Positions 53,400 to 62,794 of a stretch of 64,000 nt of DNA are shown in pieces (within the stretch, counting starts at the first letter, position 1; each line of letters starts with the position of its first letter). The stretch is from Flavobacteriaceae bacterium F08102. GTDB taxonomy: Bacteria > Bacteroidota > Bacteroidia > Flavobacteriales > Flavobacteriaceae. The notes beneath the pieces are model-generated. The model saw only the letters and a program-made list of their open reading frames with translations, did no database searches and was not told where the DNA came from. Position numbers and translations under genes: made by a program. The stretch covers positions 496,874 to 560,873 of the forward strand of contig JALKAY010000001.1 of the NCBI GenBank assembly GCA_023015935.1, in the 5' to 3' direction.

Positions 53400-54035
53400 T
53401 TTATAGCGACTAATCTGTCCATTAGAATCAACCTTTTTCATACTATCCATATACTCCTTAAATTGTGCTATAAAATTATAAAATCCACTTCCTGCATTTA
53501 CACGTTGCATCGTCCTTGCGCCCTCTAACGAATAAATAATATATTCAGCAACAGCTTCTGTATCAATATGCCTGTGAAGAAAACCATCTTCAATACCTCG
53601 GTATAATAAGTTTATTAAAGCCACTTTCCATTCGTCATAAATCGCTTTAAGTTGACCTTGTAAATCGTAATCATTTTCTTCGTTACTCAAGGCAACCATA
53701 AAATTTGACAATGCACTTCCTTCATTTGTATTTAATCGTTTATTATTTATGAATTGTTCTTCTAGTAGATCGCCCAAAATGAATTTTGGATTTCCACGTT
53801 GATTGATTGGTGTAATGTAAGTTGCGGTAATTTCCGGTCGTAACCGATCTTGAATAATGGCCTCAACAAATTGGTGTTTATTTTTAAAATGATAATAAAA
53901 AGCACCTTTGGTAATTTCAAGTTCTTGTAGAATTCGATCAATACTAATGGCGTGATATCCATAGGTGTTGATTAAAGTAAAGCCCGTATCAATCAGCAAT
54001 TGCCTTGTTCTTTTTCTCTTAATGTTTTGAGTCAT
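53388..54035 (-). CDS. TetR family transcriptional regulator
   Basis: A DNA-binding repressor of the TetR type, about 215 residues from the ATG at 54035 (an ATG at 54062 is also open). The N-terminal helix-turn-helix is clear: GFTLINTYGYHAISIDRILQELEITKGAFYYHFKNK. The C-terminal domain would bind a small ligand; its sequence resembles TetR_C regulators near YIIYSLEGARTM. The target is not evident: it is convergent with the LuxE-like gene and upstream of nothing on its own strand. Two -7 boxes precede it. Confidence 0.92.
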   Translation of the reverse strand: MTQNIKRKRTRQLLIDTGFTLINTYGYHAISIDRILQELEITKGAFYYHFKNKHQFVEAIIQDRLRPEITATYITPINQRGNPKFILGDLLEEQFINNKRLNTNEGSALSNFMVALSNEENDYDLQGQLKAIYDEWKVALINLLYRGIEDGFLHRHIDTEAVAEYIIYSLEGARTMQRVNAGSGFYNFIAQFKEYMDSMKKVDSNGQISRYKLVS

Positions 54036-54117
54036 TTTTTGCGATATTAATGATTTGTTCATCCATAAAACAATTTCATCACAAAAAACCCCACTCTAAT
54101 TCTCATAAAAAAAGTGC

Positions 54118-54151
54118 CAAACCTACTAAATGGTAGAAAAAACGCACACAA
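54118..54151 (-). promoter_or_regulatory. Promoter of the tetR gene
   Basis: On the minus strand, TTG (54149-54151) is followed after 23 nt by TAGGTTTG (54118-54125), a full consensus match. A second exact -7 box, TAGCTTTG (54149-54156), overlaps the TTG. The octamer AAACCTAC here recurs inverted as GTAGGTTT at 54206-54213. Confidence 0.55.
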
Positions 54152-54244
54152 AGCTAATGTAAAAACCTGATTAGATGATGTTTAACAATAAAAAAATACT
54201 GTTTCGTAGGTTTTATTTTTAAACCAACCATTAAAAAAATGATC

Positions 54245-55543
54245 TTAAGGTTCAACTTTTATTAAAAAATAGTTCTTTTTTCCGCGCTGTAACAAAATAA
54301 ATTTATTTTCCATCATATCATGTATTCCCAACACATAATCTTCACCAACTTTTTCTTTATTTACAGAAATTGAATTTTCTTTTAGGGCTCTTCTTGCTTC
54401 ACCATTTGATTTAAAAAATCCTGTTTTTTTATTCAATGCATCTATAATACCAATTCCATTTTCCAATTCTGTCTTGCGAATTACCGCCTGTTGAACCCCT
54501 TCAAAAATATCTAAAAATGTTAATTCATCTAAGGATTTTAAATCGGCTGTCGTAGAGTTACCAAACAAAATAGATGAAGCTTTAATAGCATTCTCAAGCG
54601 CCTCTTCCGAATGTACCATTTTAGTCACTTCATTCGCGACCGTTCTTTGTAACAAACGCAAATGTGGGGCAGCCTTGTGTTCCGCAATTAAAATTTCGAT
54701 CGTTTCTTTGTCTAAAAAAGTAAATATTTTAATATAGTTTTCTGCATCTTCATCAGAAGCATTTAGCCAATATTGATAAAACTTATAAGGGGAAGTTCTT
54801 TTAGCATCTAACCAAACATTTCCGCCTTCTGATTTACCAAACTTACTTCCATCTGCCTTGGTTATGAGTTGGCAAGTTATAGCATAAGCTTTACCTTGTA
54901 CTTTCCTGCGTATAAGTTCTGTACCTGTGGTAATATTTCCCCATTGGTCTGATCCTCCCATTTGAATTTTACAATCTAACGTTTGGTATAAATGTAAAAA
55001 ATCATATCCTTGTATGAGTTGATAGGTAAATTCTGTAAAACTCATTCCTTCATTCGAGTCGGCATCAAACCTTTTTTTTACAGAATCTTTTGCCATCATG
55101 TAATTTACCGTAATATGCTTTCCAATATCACGTGCAAAATCAAGAAATGAAAGATCCTTCATCCAATCATAATTATTCACAAGTAATGCGGCATTCTCAG
55201 CTTTATCAGAAAAATTTAAAAATTTTTCTAATTGTTTTTTTATTCCTTCTACATTTTTATTCAATGCCTCTTCATCCAATAAGTTTCGTTCTTTTGACTT
55301 TCCTGAAGGGTCTCCAATCATTCCTGTTGCTCCTCCCACCAACGCTATTGGACGGTGACCAGCTCGTTGAAAATGCATCAATACAATTATTGGTACCAAA
55401 CTTCCTATATGAAGTGAATCTGCCGTTGGGTCAAAACCAATATATGCGGTAGTCATTTCTTTATCTAGTAATTCTTCAGTACCTGGCATACTATCGTGTA
55501 ATAAGCCTCTCCAACGGAGTTCTTGAACAAAATTAGTCTTCAT
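54245..55543 (-). CDS. tyrS: Tyrosyl-tRNA synthetase
   Basis: It attaches tyrosine to tRNA-Tyr. The class I HIGH motif reads HIGS ([14 protein letters not shown]) and KMSKS reads KFGKS ([12 protein letters not shown]). GGSDQWGNI is the tyrosine-binding block. The C-terminal 70 residues form an S4-like RNA-binding domain ([18 protein letters not shown]). The ATG at 55543 is used; the TTG two codons earlier is unlikely. A complete promoter lies upstream. Confidence 0.97.
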   Translation of the reverse strand: MKTNFVQELRWRGLLHDSMPGTEELLDKEMTTAYIGFDPTADSLHIGSLVPIIVLMHFQRAGHRPIALVGGATGMIGDPSGKSKERNLLDEEALNKNVEGIKKQLEKFLNFSDKAENAALLVNNYDWMKDLSFLDFARDIGKHITVNYMMAKDSVKKRFDADSNEGMSFTEFTYQLIQGYDFLHLYQTLDCKIQMGGSDQWGNITTGTELIRRKVQGKAYAITCQLITKADGSKFGKSEGGNVWLDAKRTSPYKFYQYWLNASDEDAENYIKIFTFLDKETIEILIAEHKAAPHLRLLQRTVANEVTKMVHSEEALENAIKASSILFGNSTTADLKSLDELTFLDIFEGVQQAVIRKTELENGIGIIDALNKKTGFFKSNGEARRALKENSISVNKEKVGEDYVLGIHDMMENKFILLQRGKKNYFLIKVEP

Positions 55544-55559
55544 AATCAAAAAGTTTTGG

Positions 55560-55590
55560 CAAAGATATGTTTAATCACTCATTATTTCAA
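55560..55590 (-). promoter_or_regulatory. Promoter of tyrS (TTG-N20-TATCTTTG)
   Basis: Minus-strand TTG (55588-55590) and TATCTTTG (55560-55567), spaced 20 nt, 16 nt before the ATG. Both halves match the Bacteroidetes consensus. Confidence 0.75.
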
Positions 55591-55637
55591 CTGCCTGTAT
55601 TTTTCTTTTTTTTAGAATATTTTTATGAAATATTAGT

Positions 55638-55645
55638 TACTTTAG
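55638..55645 (+). promoter_or_regulatory. Near-consensus -7 element directly before the epimerase gene
   Basis: TACTTTAG has one mismatch to TAnnTTTG and ends 4 nt before the ATG at 55650, again implying little or no leader. Confidence 0.4.
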
Positions 55646-55649
55646 AACC

Positions 55650-56654
55650 ATGATTTTAGTCACAGGAGGAACAGGTTTAGTAGGGTCACATTTGTTGTAT
55701 CAACTCGTTGAAAATGGGAATGATGTCATTGCTATTTACAGAACAAAATCAACTATAGACAAAGTAAAAAATGTATTTTCTTATTACACGGATAATCCGA
55801 CCCGTTTATTAAAAAAAATTCAGTGGGTTTACGCTGACTTAACAGATATTACCAGTTTACATGACGTTTTTAAAGGCGTTACAGAAGTTTATCACGCTGC
55901 TGCAATGATATCCTTTGCACCCAAAGATTATCATCAATTGCGAAAAGTGAATATTGAAGGAACTGCCAATCTTGTCAATGTATGTATTGATTATAAAATA
56001 AAAAAACTTTGTTATGTAAGCTCAGTAGCTGCCGTTGGTAAACCTTTAAAAGGTACCGTAATAAATGAACAAAACGAATGGAATGTTAACGACAATAATT
56101 ACGGGTATGCCATAACAAAATACGGAGCCGAAATAGAAGTCTGGCGTGGGGCACAGGAGGGTCTTGATGTGGTAATTGTGAATCCTGGAATCATACTCGG
56201 TCCAGGCTTTTGGTCTACTGGTTCTGGAAAAATATTTTCACAAATCAACCTTGGGTTTAAATTCTATACAGAAGGGGTCACTGGTTTTGTAGGGGTAGAG
56301 GACACGGTAAAAATCATGATTCACCTTATGAATAGTTCTATTAAGAATGAGCGTTTTATTCTGGTTAGTGAAAATGTATCCTTTAAACACGTGTTTTTTA
56401 CAATAGCAAACCTCTTAGGAAAAAAACCGCCATCAATAAAGGCAACCAAATTCCTCGGTGCTATTGGATGGAGAATTGAAGCGATTCGAAGCTGGTTAAT
56501 AGGAAGTGCTCCGTTACTAACCAAACATTCGGTAAAATCGGCCCATAACCATTATACCTACAGTAATGATAAAATTGTAAATGCTATTAACTATCACTTT
56601 GAACCACTTTCTACGACGCTAGCAAAAACGTGTAAAAATTTTCAAAAGCACTAA
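55650..56654 (+). CDS. NAD-dependent epimerase/dehydratase family protein (extended SDR)
   Basis: An extended short-chain dehydrogenase of 334 residues. The coenzyme loop is TGGTGLVGSHL, with YGYAITKYGAE supplying the YxxxK pair. VYHAAAMISFAPKDY is typical of the dihydroflavonol reductase/3-beta-HSD-like group. NPGIILGPGFW lies in the substrate domain. It could reduce or epimerise a sugar, steroid-like or aldehyde substrate; no choice can be made. Its stop overlaps that of the convergent DUF4296 gene by 4 bp. Confidence 0.92.
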   Translation: MILVTGGTGLVGSHLLYQLVENGNDVIAIYRTKSTIDKVKNVFSYYTDNPTRLLKKIQWVYADLTDITSLHDVFKGVTEVYHAAAMISFAPKDYHQLRKVNIEGTANLVNVCIDYKIKKLCYVSSVAAVGKPLKGTVINEQNEWNVNDNNYGYAITKYGAEIEVWRGAQEGLDVVIVNPGIILGPGFWSTGSGKIFSQINLGFKFYTEGVTGFVGVEDTVKIMIHLMNSSIKNERFILVSENVSFKHVFFTIANLLGKKPPSIKATKFLGAIGWRIEAIRSWLIGSAPLLTKHSVKSAHNHYTYSNDKIVNAINYHFEPLSTTLAKTCKNFQKH

Positions 56655-57037
56655 TTCTGATCGGATGGAATATCGTGATTTGACTGAATAGAGTCTAGTG
56701 CTGCTCCTTTAGGATCATAGGTTCGTTTCAGTGCTTTTAACCGTTTTTCAACATCCTCAAACATTGTTTCATAATCATCAATACGTGTCGTATAATAATA
56801 ATTACTACGCATAAATTGGGCTGAATCTATCTGATATTTTTTTAAAATAACAGGCATAATATTTTTATAATTTTTGAGGTCTTTAGTTTGTAAAGATTTT
56901 GCCGCTGATCCCAACAAAATATCTGTCCAAATATCCATCATTTTTTCTTTATTAATCAAATCCTTTGGCTTATTATAAACAACATTTGTACAACCAATCA
57001 GGATTATAAAAGAAAATAAGAAAATCCAGTTTCTCAT
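56651..57037 (-). CDS. DUF4296 lipoprotein
   Basis: A 128-residue lipoprotein from the ATG at 57037 (signal MRNWIFLFSFIILIGC, lipobox LIGC). The body fits DUF4296: KMMDIWTDILLGSAAKSLQTKDLKN, then the segment KKYQIDSAQFMRSNYYYTTRI. Function is unknown. It starts 1 nt after the dihydroorotase stop, so it ends a glycosyltransferase - pyrC - DUF4296 operon that I recall as common in Bacteroidota. The longer frame into pyrC is rejected because it destroys the signal peptide. Confidence 0.9.
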   Translation of the reverse strand: MRNWIFLFSFIILIGCTNVVYNKPKDLINKEKMMDIWTDILLGSAAKSLQTKDLKNYKNIMPVILKKYQIDSAQFMRSNYYYTTRIDDYETMFEDVEKRLKALKRTYDPKGAALDSIQSNHDIPSDQN

Positions 57038-57038
57038 A

Positions 57039-58370
57039 TCAACGTGTAAAAGTAAGTTGTTTTCCTCGGTGATTTTCATCAATTTCACCCTCGTTATACA
57101 CATGAAAGCCATTGACAAATGTATGGCATACCTTTGAATGGAAGGTCGTACCTTCAAAAGGAGACCATCCACATTTATACAAAAGTGATTCTTTGTTAAC
57201 CGTTTGAATTCCTGTAGGGTCAATAAGTACTAAATCTGCAAAATAACCTTCCCTAATAAAGCCTCGTTTTTCTATTTGGAATAAAATGGCAGGATTGTGA
57301 CACATTTTGCTTACCATCTTTTCCATGGTAATTTTTCCTTCTTTTACCTTTTCCATCATGGCTAAAAGAGCATGTTGTACCAATGGTCCACCACTAGGTG
57401 CCTTGGTATACCCCTGCAATTTTTCTTCAATCGTATGTGGTGCGTGATCTGTGGCGATTATATCAATTCTATCGTCTAATAAGGCTTCCCATAAACCTGC
57501 TTGATCTTCGGCAGATTTCACCGCTGGATTCCACTTTATTAATGTTCCTTTCGCTGGATAAAACGTGTCATTAAACCACAAATGATGAATACAGACTTCG
57601 GCGGTAATCTTTTTTTCTTCAAGTGGAATTTTATTGGTAAACAATGCTGTTTCTTTTGCGGTGGAAAGATGAAATACATGTAATCTTGCCCCTGTTTCTT
57701 TTGCCAATTGAATGGCTTTAGAAGAAGAAAGGTAACAAGCTTCTTCACTGCGAATTTTTGGGTGCATTTCTATGGGAATATTTTCTCCATATTTTTCTAT
57801 AGCATCTTTCAAATTTCTTTTTATTGTTGTTTCATCTTCACAGTGAACCGCAATAAGCATTTTAGTGGACTTAAATATTTTGGTAAGCACTTCTTCGTCG
57901 TCCACTAACATATCTCCCGTTGAAGAGCCTAAAAATAACTTAATTGCAGCTACTTTCTTTGGATCTGTCTTAAGAAGTTCTGAAAGATTATCATTTGTTC
58001 CTCCAAACATAAACGAATAATTGGCAAAAGAAGTCTGCGCAGCAATATCAAATTTAGCTTGTAATTTTTCTTGGGTTGTTGCTTGAGGAATCGTATTTGG
58101 CATTTCTATAAATGAGGTAATTCCACCTGCAATAGCTGCCCTACTTTCAGTAGCAATCGTAGCTTTATGTGTGAGACCTGGTTCCCTAAAATGTACCTGA
58201 TCATCAATAATACCAGGTAAGAGATACTTACCTGTAGCATCAATTATTTTATCTGCTTTCCGTTCAATGGAATTCGCAACCTCAACAATATATTCATCTT
58301 CAATATACACATCTCCTTTAAACGAACTTCCTTCGTTGACAATGGTTGCATTTTTTATTAATGTTTTCAT
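57039..58370 (-). CDS. pyrC: Dihydroorotase
   Basis: A zinc amidohydrolase that closes carbamoyl-aspartate to dihydroorotate in pyrimidine synthesis. The metal site opens with GIIDDQVHFREPGLTHKAT, and the later aspartate lies in ATDHAPH. A third metal-binding block is MLIAVHCEDE. At 443 residues it belongs to the long (PyrC type I/AllB-like) form usual in Bacteroidota. It starts 2 nt after the glycosyltransferase stop. Confidence 0.95.
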   Translation of the reverse strand: MKTLIKNATIVNEGSSFKGDVYIEDEYIVEVANSIERKADKIIDATGKYLLPGIIDDQVHFREPGLTHKATIATESRAAIAGGITSFIEMPNTIPQATTQEKLQAKFDIAAQTSFANYSFMFGGTNDNLSELLKTDPKKVAAIKLFLGSSTGDMLVDDEEVLTKIFKSTKMLIAVHCEDETTIKRNLKDAIEKYGENIPIEMHPKIRSEEACYLSSSKAIQLAKETGARLHVFHLSTAKETALFTNKIPLEEKKITAEVCIHHLWFNDTFYPAKGTLIKWNPAVKSAEDQAGLWEALLDDRIDIIATDHAPHTIEEKLQGYTKAPSGGPLVQHALLAMMEKVKEGKITMEKMVSKMCHNPAILFQIEKRGFIREGYFADLVLIDPTGIQTVNKESLLYKCGWSPFEGTTFHSKVCHTFVNGFHVYNEGEIDENHRGKQLTFTR

Positions 58371-58372
58371 AA

Positions 58373-59095
58373 TTAATTAGGTAAGCCTTTCAACTTCATT
58401 TTAATAACTCCAAAAATAGCTTCGGATATAATTCCTCCGTCCATTTTTGAAACTCCTTCTTTTCTATCAGTAAAGATAACTGAAACTTCTTTAATCTTAA
58501 ATTTGTGTTTCCATGCTTTAAATTTCATTTCAATTTGAAAAGCATATCCTCTAAAATTAATTTTTTCTAATTTAATAGTTTCTAAAACTACCCGTTTATA
58601 GCATACAAAACCAGCCGTGGTATCCGCAATTGGCATCCGAGTTATAAACCGAACATACTTTGAAGCAAAGTAAGAAAGTAATAGGCGTTTCATATCCCAA
58701 TTAATTACATTTACTTCATTATTAATATAGCGAGAACCTATTGATACATCAGCACCCTCTTCCGCACAAGCTTTATATAATTTTAATAAATCAAGTGGAT
58801 TATGCGAAAAATCAGCATCCATTTCAAAGATATACGCATAGGTTCTTTTCAATGCCCATTGAAAACCATGAATATATGCAGCACCAAGACCCGTTTTCTC
58901 CATACGTTCTTCTAAATAAAGTCGTGTTGGAAACTCTATTTGTAAATTTTTAACTATTTGTGCTGTACCATCAGGAGAATTGTCATCAACAATTAATATA
59001 TCAAAATCCTTTTCAAGGGCTATCACAGCACGAATAATTCGCTCAATTGTTTCCTTTTCGTTATACGTAGGAATAATTACAAGGCTATCTTGCAT
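58373..59095 (-). CDS. Polyprenol monophosphomannose synthase-type glycosyltransferase
   Basis: A family 2 glycosyltransferase similar to dolichol/polyprenol-phosphate mannose synthase, with no membrane anchor (240 residues). The nucleotide-sugar part is IIPTYNEKETIERII ... LIVDDNSPDGTA, and the metal DxD reads FEMDADFSHNP. DTTAGFVCYKRVVLE and RGYAFQIEMKFKAW are the DPM1-like blocks. It would transfer mannose or another sugar to a lipid phosphate on the cytoplasmic face. It is the first gene of an operon with pyrC. Confidence 0.93.
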   Translation of the reverse strand: MQDSLVIIPTYNEKETIERIIRAVIALEKDFDILIVDDNSPDGTAQIVKNLQIEFPTRLYLEERMEKTGLGAAYIHGFQWALKRTYAYIFEMDADFSHNPLDLLKLYKACAEEGADVSIGSRYINNEVNVINWDMKRLLLSYFASKYVRFITRMPIADTTAGFVCYKRVVLETIKLEKINFRGYAFQIEMKFKAWKHKFKIKEVSVIFTDRKEGVSKMDGGIISEAIFGVIKMKLKGLPN

Positions 59096-59115
59096 GTATC
59101 TTTTGTTTAAACATA

Positions 59116-59123
59116 CAAAGGTA
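59116..59123 (-). promoter_or_regulatory. -7 promoter element for the glycosyltransferase-pyrC operon
   Basis: Minus-strand TACCTTTG, an exact -7 match, 20 nt before the ATG at 59095. Confidence 0.5.
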
Positions 59124-59137
59124 AAACAATTTATTCC

Positions 59138-59145
59138 TAATTTTG
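59138..59145 (+). promoter_or_regulatory. -7 promoter element for the DUF4271 gene
   Basis: TAATTTTG, an exact -7 match, 20 nt before the ATG at 59166, divergent from the glycosyltransferase promoter. Confidence 0.5.
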
Positions 59146-59165
59146 TGTTAACCTTTTCCTACAAT

Positions 59166-59819
59166 ATGAACGAAGCTATTGACCGTGTCATTATTTCAAA
59201 AGATTGGATTACCATCATATTATTAATGGTTTTAGCGATGCTCATCTATAATAAGATTCGTCATCCAGATCGTTTTATTCGCCTACAAACTGTTTGGATG
59301 AATAATAGTTATATCAACAGTTATTCTAAGATGAGTCCTACATTAATGAACAAGTTTAACATCTTATTTTATGTAATTTTAATTCTTGTTTTTTCGATTT
59401 TAATATTCAATGTCGCACTTGTTTATCATCACGAACAAAGTTCATATACGTTCATATACTTTTTAAAAATTCTATTCTATGTGGCTATTTTTATTGGCGC
59501 TCGATTGTTAATAGGGTTATTATTAGGGTTATTATTTGAAACTGAACGAGAACAACAGTATTTTTCCTTTCTCAAAATATCCTATTTAAGTAATTTTTGT
59601 ATCATTATTTTCCCTTTTTTAGTTTTGGGGGTGTACCTAGATTCATTGGTCTATACAAAAGTCCTTCTCTTTTTCTCAATATTTTTGTTTTTTCTTTATT
59701 ACGTTTTACTTGTTAGAAACAACAGTAGGCTAATAATAAACCAATTGTTTTATTTTATTTTGTACCTTTGCGCCCTTGAAATAGCTCCCTTTATTATTAT
59801 ATATAAATTAGTAGTATAG
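59166..59819 (+). CDS. DUF4271 membrane protein
   Basis: A 217-residue integral membrane protein with about six hydrophobic segments (for example WITIILLMVLAMLIY, ILFYVILILVFSILIF, and the C-terminal FYFILYLCALEIAPFIIIYKL). It matches the Bacteroidota family DUF4271, commonly found directly upstream of hemD, as here (20 nt). The function is unknown; a link to haem or uroporphyrinogen synthesis is only inferred. The ATG at 59166 is used. An upstream in-frame ATG lies within the antisense glycosyltransferase gene. Confidence 0.9.
   Translation: MNEAIDRVIISKDWITIILLMVLAMLIYNKIRHPDRFIRLQTVWMNNSYINSYSKMSPTLMNKFNILFYVILILVFSILIFNVALVYHHEQSSYTFIYFLKILFYVAIFIGARLLIGLLLGLLFETEREQQYFSFLKISYLSNFCIIIFPFLVLGVYLDSLVYTKVLLFFSIFLFFLYYVLLVRNNSRLIINQLFYFILYLCALEIAPFIIIYKLVV
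59763..59770 (+). promoter_or_regulatory. -7 element inside the 3' end of the DUF4271 gene, possible hemD promoter
   Basis: TACCTTTG, an exact -7 match, ends 69 nt before hemD. A TTG sits 15 nt upstream, shorter than the usual spacing. It could give hemD a second transcript. Confidence 0.35.
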
Positions 59820-59839
59820 GTCGCAACAAAAAAGTATTT

Positions 59840-60580
59840 ATGAAAGTAAAAACTATTTTAGTATCCCAGCCTAAACCACCTGAGCAATCTCCTTATTTTG
59901 AGTTATCTAATAAGCAAAAAGTAAAAATTGACTTTAGGTCATTTATACATGTTGAAGGAGTTAGTGCTCGTGAAGTACGAAATCAAAAAATTGATTTTTC
60001 AAAATTTACTGCAGTTATTTTAACAAGCAGAAATGCTGTTGATAATTACTTTAGGTTGGCTGAAGAGATGAGGTTTACCGTACCTGATAGTATGAAATAT
60101 TTCTGTCAATCAGAAGCGGTTGCTTATTACTTACAAAAGTACGTGATTTATAGAAAGCGAAAGATTTATGTTGGAGAACGCACTTTTCCTGATTTAATTA
60201 AACAAATTAAAAAGCATAAAAACGAAAAATTTTTATTGCCTTCTTCAGATAAATTAAAGCCTATTATTCCTGAATTATTGGATGAAATTGAAGTTTCATG
60301 GCAGAAAGCTGTTTTGTTTAAAACAGTAGTAAGTGATTTGTCTGATTTAGAGAATGTATACTACGATGTGCTCGTGTTTTTTAGTCCTTCTGGAATTCAA
60401 TCTTTATTTGAAAATTTTCCAGATTTTAAACAAAATAAAACACGCATTGCCGTTTTTGGAAATTCAACGATTAAGGCTGCTGAAGAAGCGGGATTACGTG
60501 TTGATATAACGGCGCCAACCAAAGAAACGCCATCTATGACTATGGCACTAGAACACTACATTAAGAGAGTTAATAAATAA
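59840..60580 (+). CDS. hemD: Uroporphyrinogen-III synthase
   Basis: It closes and inverts hydroxymethylbilane to uroporphyrinogen III in haem synthesis. The family has weak sequence signatures. Here AVILTSRNAVDNYFRL, FLLPSSDKLKPIIPELL, DVLVFFSPSGIQSLFENF and TPTKETPSMTMALE-type segments fit a HemD two-domain fold of 246 residues. The upstream DUF4271 gene is the usual Bacteroidota neighbour. A bidirectional terminator follows. Confidence 0.9.
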   Translation: MKVKTILVSQPKPPEQSPYFELSNKQKVKIDFRSFIHVEGVSAREVRNQKIDFSKFTAVILTSRNAVDNYFRLAEEMRFTVPDSMKYFCQSEAVAYYLQKYVIYRKRKIYVGERTFPDLIKQIKKHKNEKFLLPSSDKLKPIIPELLDEIEVSWQKAVLFKTVVSDLSDLENVYYDVLVFFSPSGIQSLFENFPDFKQNKTRIAVFGNSTIKAAEEAGLRVDITAPTKETPSMTMALEHYIKRVNK

Positions 60581-60600
60581 CAACAAATACATTAAGAATT

Positions 60601-60635
60601 AAAAAAGTCACCAGAAAAATTCTGGTGACTTTTTT
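60601..60635. terminator. Bidirectional terminator between hemD and recA
   Basis: A 16-bp perfect stem centred on GTCACCAGAA / TTCTGGTGAC (60601-60616 and 60620-60635) with a 3-nt loop. As flank the left and Ts the right, so it ends transcripts from both convergent genes. Confidence 0.95.
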
Positions 60636-60657
60636 ATTTACATAAATTAAAATACCA

Positions 60658-61659
60658 TTATTGATTGATAACTTCAATAATCTTAGTTTCTAATTCTTCG
60701 GCTAAATCTGGATTATCCTTAATTAAAGACTTAACAGCATCTCTTCCTTGACCAAGTTTTGTTTCGTTATAACTAAACCATGATCCACTTTTCTTAACAA
60801 TCCCAAATTCTACCCCTAAATCTAGAATTTCACCTACTTTTGAAATTCCCTCTCCATACATAATATCAAAGTCTGCTGTTTGAAAAGGAGGGGCAACTTT
60901 ATTTTTTACCACTTTTACTTTAGTACTGTTACCAATAACGCGATCTCCGTCTTTAATTTGAGTTCTTCTTCTGATATCTAAACGTACAGAAGCATAAAAT
61001 TTTAAAGCATTACCCCCTGTAGTTGTCTCAGGATTTCCAAACATTACTCCAATTTTCTCGCGGAGTTGATTAATAAAAAACACTGTACAATTCGTTTTAC
61101 TTATTGTACCTGTTAATTTACGCAACGCTTGTGACATTAATCTGGCATGTAATCCCATTTTAGAATCGCCCATTTCTCCTTCAATTTCACTTTTTGGAGT
61201 CAATGCAGCTACAGAATCAATAACAACAATATCAACGGCACCTGAACGAATTAAATTATCAGCTATTTCCAAAGCTTGTTCTCCATGATCAGGTTGGGAA
61301 ATTATTAAATTATCAATATCAACACCCAATTTTTCCGCATAAAATCTATCAAATGCATGTTCAGCATCTATAAAAGCAGCAATACCTCCCGCTTTTTGAG
61401 CTTCAGCAATAGCATGTAAGGTCAATGTTGTTTTTCCTGAAGATTCAGGTCCATAAATTTCTATAACCCTTCCTCTAGGATAACCACCAACTCCTAAAGC
61501 AATATCCAACCCAAGCGATCCAGAAGGAATTGCATCTACATCTTCAGTTACACTATCTCCCAATCGCATAACAGCTCCTTTTCCGTAAGTTTTATCTAAC
61601 TTATCTAAGGTTAATTGCAATGCTTTTAATTTTGCGGTCTTTTCTTTATCCTCTGCCAT
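60658..61659 (-). CDS. recA: Recombinase RecA
   Basis: The strand-exchange and SOS co-protease protein. Walker A is GPESSGKTT, Walker B is [12 protein letters not shown], and the L2 region [26 protein letters not shown] is canonical. At 333 residues it is close to the usual size, with a short C-terminal tail. The -7 box is imperfect (TACCTTAG, minus strand 61694-61701). I see no obvious LexA site upstream. It supports recombination with radA and dprA in this window. Confidence 0.98.
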   Translation of the reverse strand: MAEDKEKTAKLKALQLTLDKLDKTYGKGAVMRLGDSVTEDVDAIPSGSLGLDIALGVGGYPRGRVIEIYGPESSGKTTLTLHAIAEAQKAGGIAAFIDAEHAFDRFYAEKLGVDIDNLIISQPDHGEQALEIADNLIRSGAVDIVVIDSVAALTPKSEIEGEMGDSKMGLHARLMSQALRKLTGTISKTNCTVFFINQLREKIGVMFGNPETTTGGNALKFYASVRLDIRRRTQIKDGDRVIGNSTKVKVVKNKVAPPFQTADFDIMYGEGISKVGEILDLGVEFGIVKKSGSWFSYNETKLGQGRDAVKSLIKDNPDLAEELETKIIEVINQ

Positions 61660-61761
61660 ATTTTCTTGTTATTATCTGAATAATATTGAGTCGCTAAGGT
61701 ACAAAAAAGTGCTATATCCGTTGGCAGGATACCAAACTATTTTAGGATTTAATAATCCTTT

Positions 61762-62340
61762 TTAAAAGAGTTTTTGAATGAGTGCGTATTGCAATAAAAC
61801 AACTGTTTTAACATCGGTGATTTTTCCTGAATAGATCATTTCTATAGCTATATCAAAATCTACTTCCAAAACTTCTATATCTTCAGCTTCATCCTCAATT
61901 CCTCCTCCTTTAGTTTGTTTCATTTGAGGCGTATACGCTGCAATAAAATAAGTGATTTTTTCACTGACAGCACCTGGTGAACTGTACAATTCCATTATTT
62001 TTTTTACCTCCTCAATTACATATCCTGTTTCTTCTAAGGTTTCTTTTTTAATACATTTTTCAGGTAAATCACCATCCAACAATCCAGCGGGTACCTCTAT
62101 CATCATTCCGTCCTTATGTCCATTTAAATACGTAGGCATTCTAAATTGTTTGGTTAAAATAACCTTTCTGTCATTTTTATTATACAACAAAATAGCCGCA
62201 CCATTTCCTTTATTATATACTTCTCTATTTTGATTTATCCACAATCCATCAGACATTTTATAATCAAAATTTACCTTATTAAGTATGTACCAATCATCTG
62301 ATAAATTTTTAGTCTGTATGTTTTTAACTCTTGGATTCAT
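61762..62340 (-). CDS. NUDIX hydrolase (NudK/ADP-ribose pyrophosphatase type)
   Basis: A pyrophosphohydrolase of 192 residues with a Nudix box: GLLDGDLPEKCIKKETLEETGY, then EEVKKIMELYSSPG. The trailing PGAVSEK and FIAAYTP are typical of the NudK/GDP-mannose or ADP-sugar pyrophosphatases. It starts 1 nt after the GNAT gene, so it ends an rpiB - GNAT - NUDIX operon. A sugar-nucleotide substrate is likely but cannot be specified. Confidence 0.92.
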   Translation of the reverse strand: MNPRVKNIQTKNLSDDWYILNKVNFDYKMSDGLWINQNREVYNKGNGAAILLYNKNDRKVILTKQFRMPTYLNGHKDGMMIEVPAGLLDGDLPEKCIKKETLEETGYVIEEVKKIMELYSSPGAVSEKITYFIAAYTPQMKQTKGGGIEDEAEDIEVLEVDFDIAIEMIYSGKITDVKTVVLLQYALIQKLF

Positions 62341-62341
62341 G

Positions 62342-62791
62342 TTATAGTAAACTATTATTTAACATATACATATGAGGTATTCCATCTTCCAAATAAGGTT
62401 CACCTATTTGAAAAAAATCAAAAGATTCATAAAAATTTTGTAAATATGTTTGTGCACCAATTTTGATCGGTACTTTTCCAAATAACCGCTCTATTTCTTT
62501 TATAGATTTAGCGAGTAATGCTCTACCTAATTTATTCTTTCTGTTAGATTTTTCAACGACAATTCTTCCAATAGATGCTTCATTATAATAAACCCCTGGT
62601 TTAAACAAACGTGCATAAGCAACAATCTTATGATTATGTTTAAAAAACAAATGATAAGCAACCTTATCTTTTCCATCTAAATCTTGAAAAATGCACTGTT
62701 GCTCAACCACAAATACGGCATTTCTCAATTGAATAATATCATGAAAATCGGCTGTTGAAAGTTCATTAAAAGAAAGGCAGAACCAGGCCAT
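62342..62791 (-). CDS. GNAT family N-acetyltransferase (ElaA-like)
   Basis: A small acetyltransferase of 149 residues. The opening RNAVFVVEQQCIFQDLDGKDKVAYHLF matches ElaA-like proteins. The acetyl-CoA site is IGRIVVEKSNRKNKLGRALL (the R/QxxGxG/A pattern). It starts 3 nt after rpiB and is followed 1 nt later by the NUDIX gene. The acceptor is unknown. Confidence 0.92.
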   Translation of the reverse strand: MAWFCLSFNELSTADFHDIIQLRNAVFVVEQQCIFQDLDGKDKVAYHLFFKHNHKIVAYARLFKPGVYYNEASIGRIVVEKSNRKNKLGRALLAKSIKEIERLFGKVPIKIGAQTYLQNFYESFDFFQIGEPYLEDGIPHMYMLNNSLL

Positions 62792-62794
62792 ATA

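Noticed and set aside
54118-54213. Inverted octamers AAACCTAC and GTAGGTTT as a TetR operator
   Set aside because: The arms are about 80 bp apart and one of them overlaps the -7 box by composition; a TetR operator would normally be a compact palindrome.
57038-57223. Extended N-terminus for the DUF4296 lipoprotein overlapping pyrC
   Set aside because: It would bury the lipoprotein signal peptide inside the protein and overlap the coding end of pyrC.
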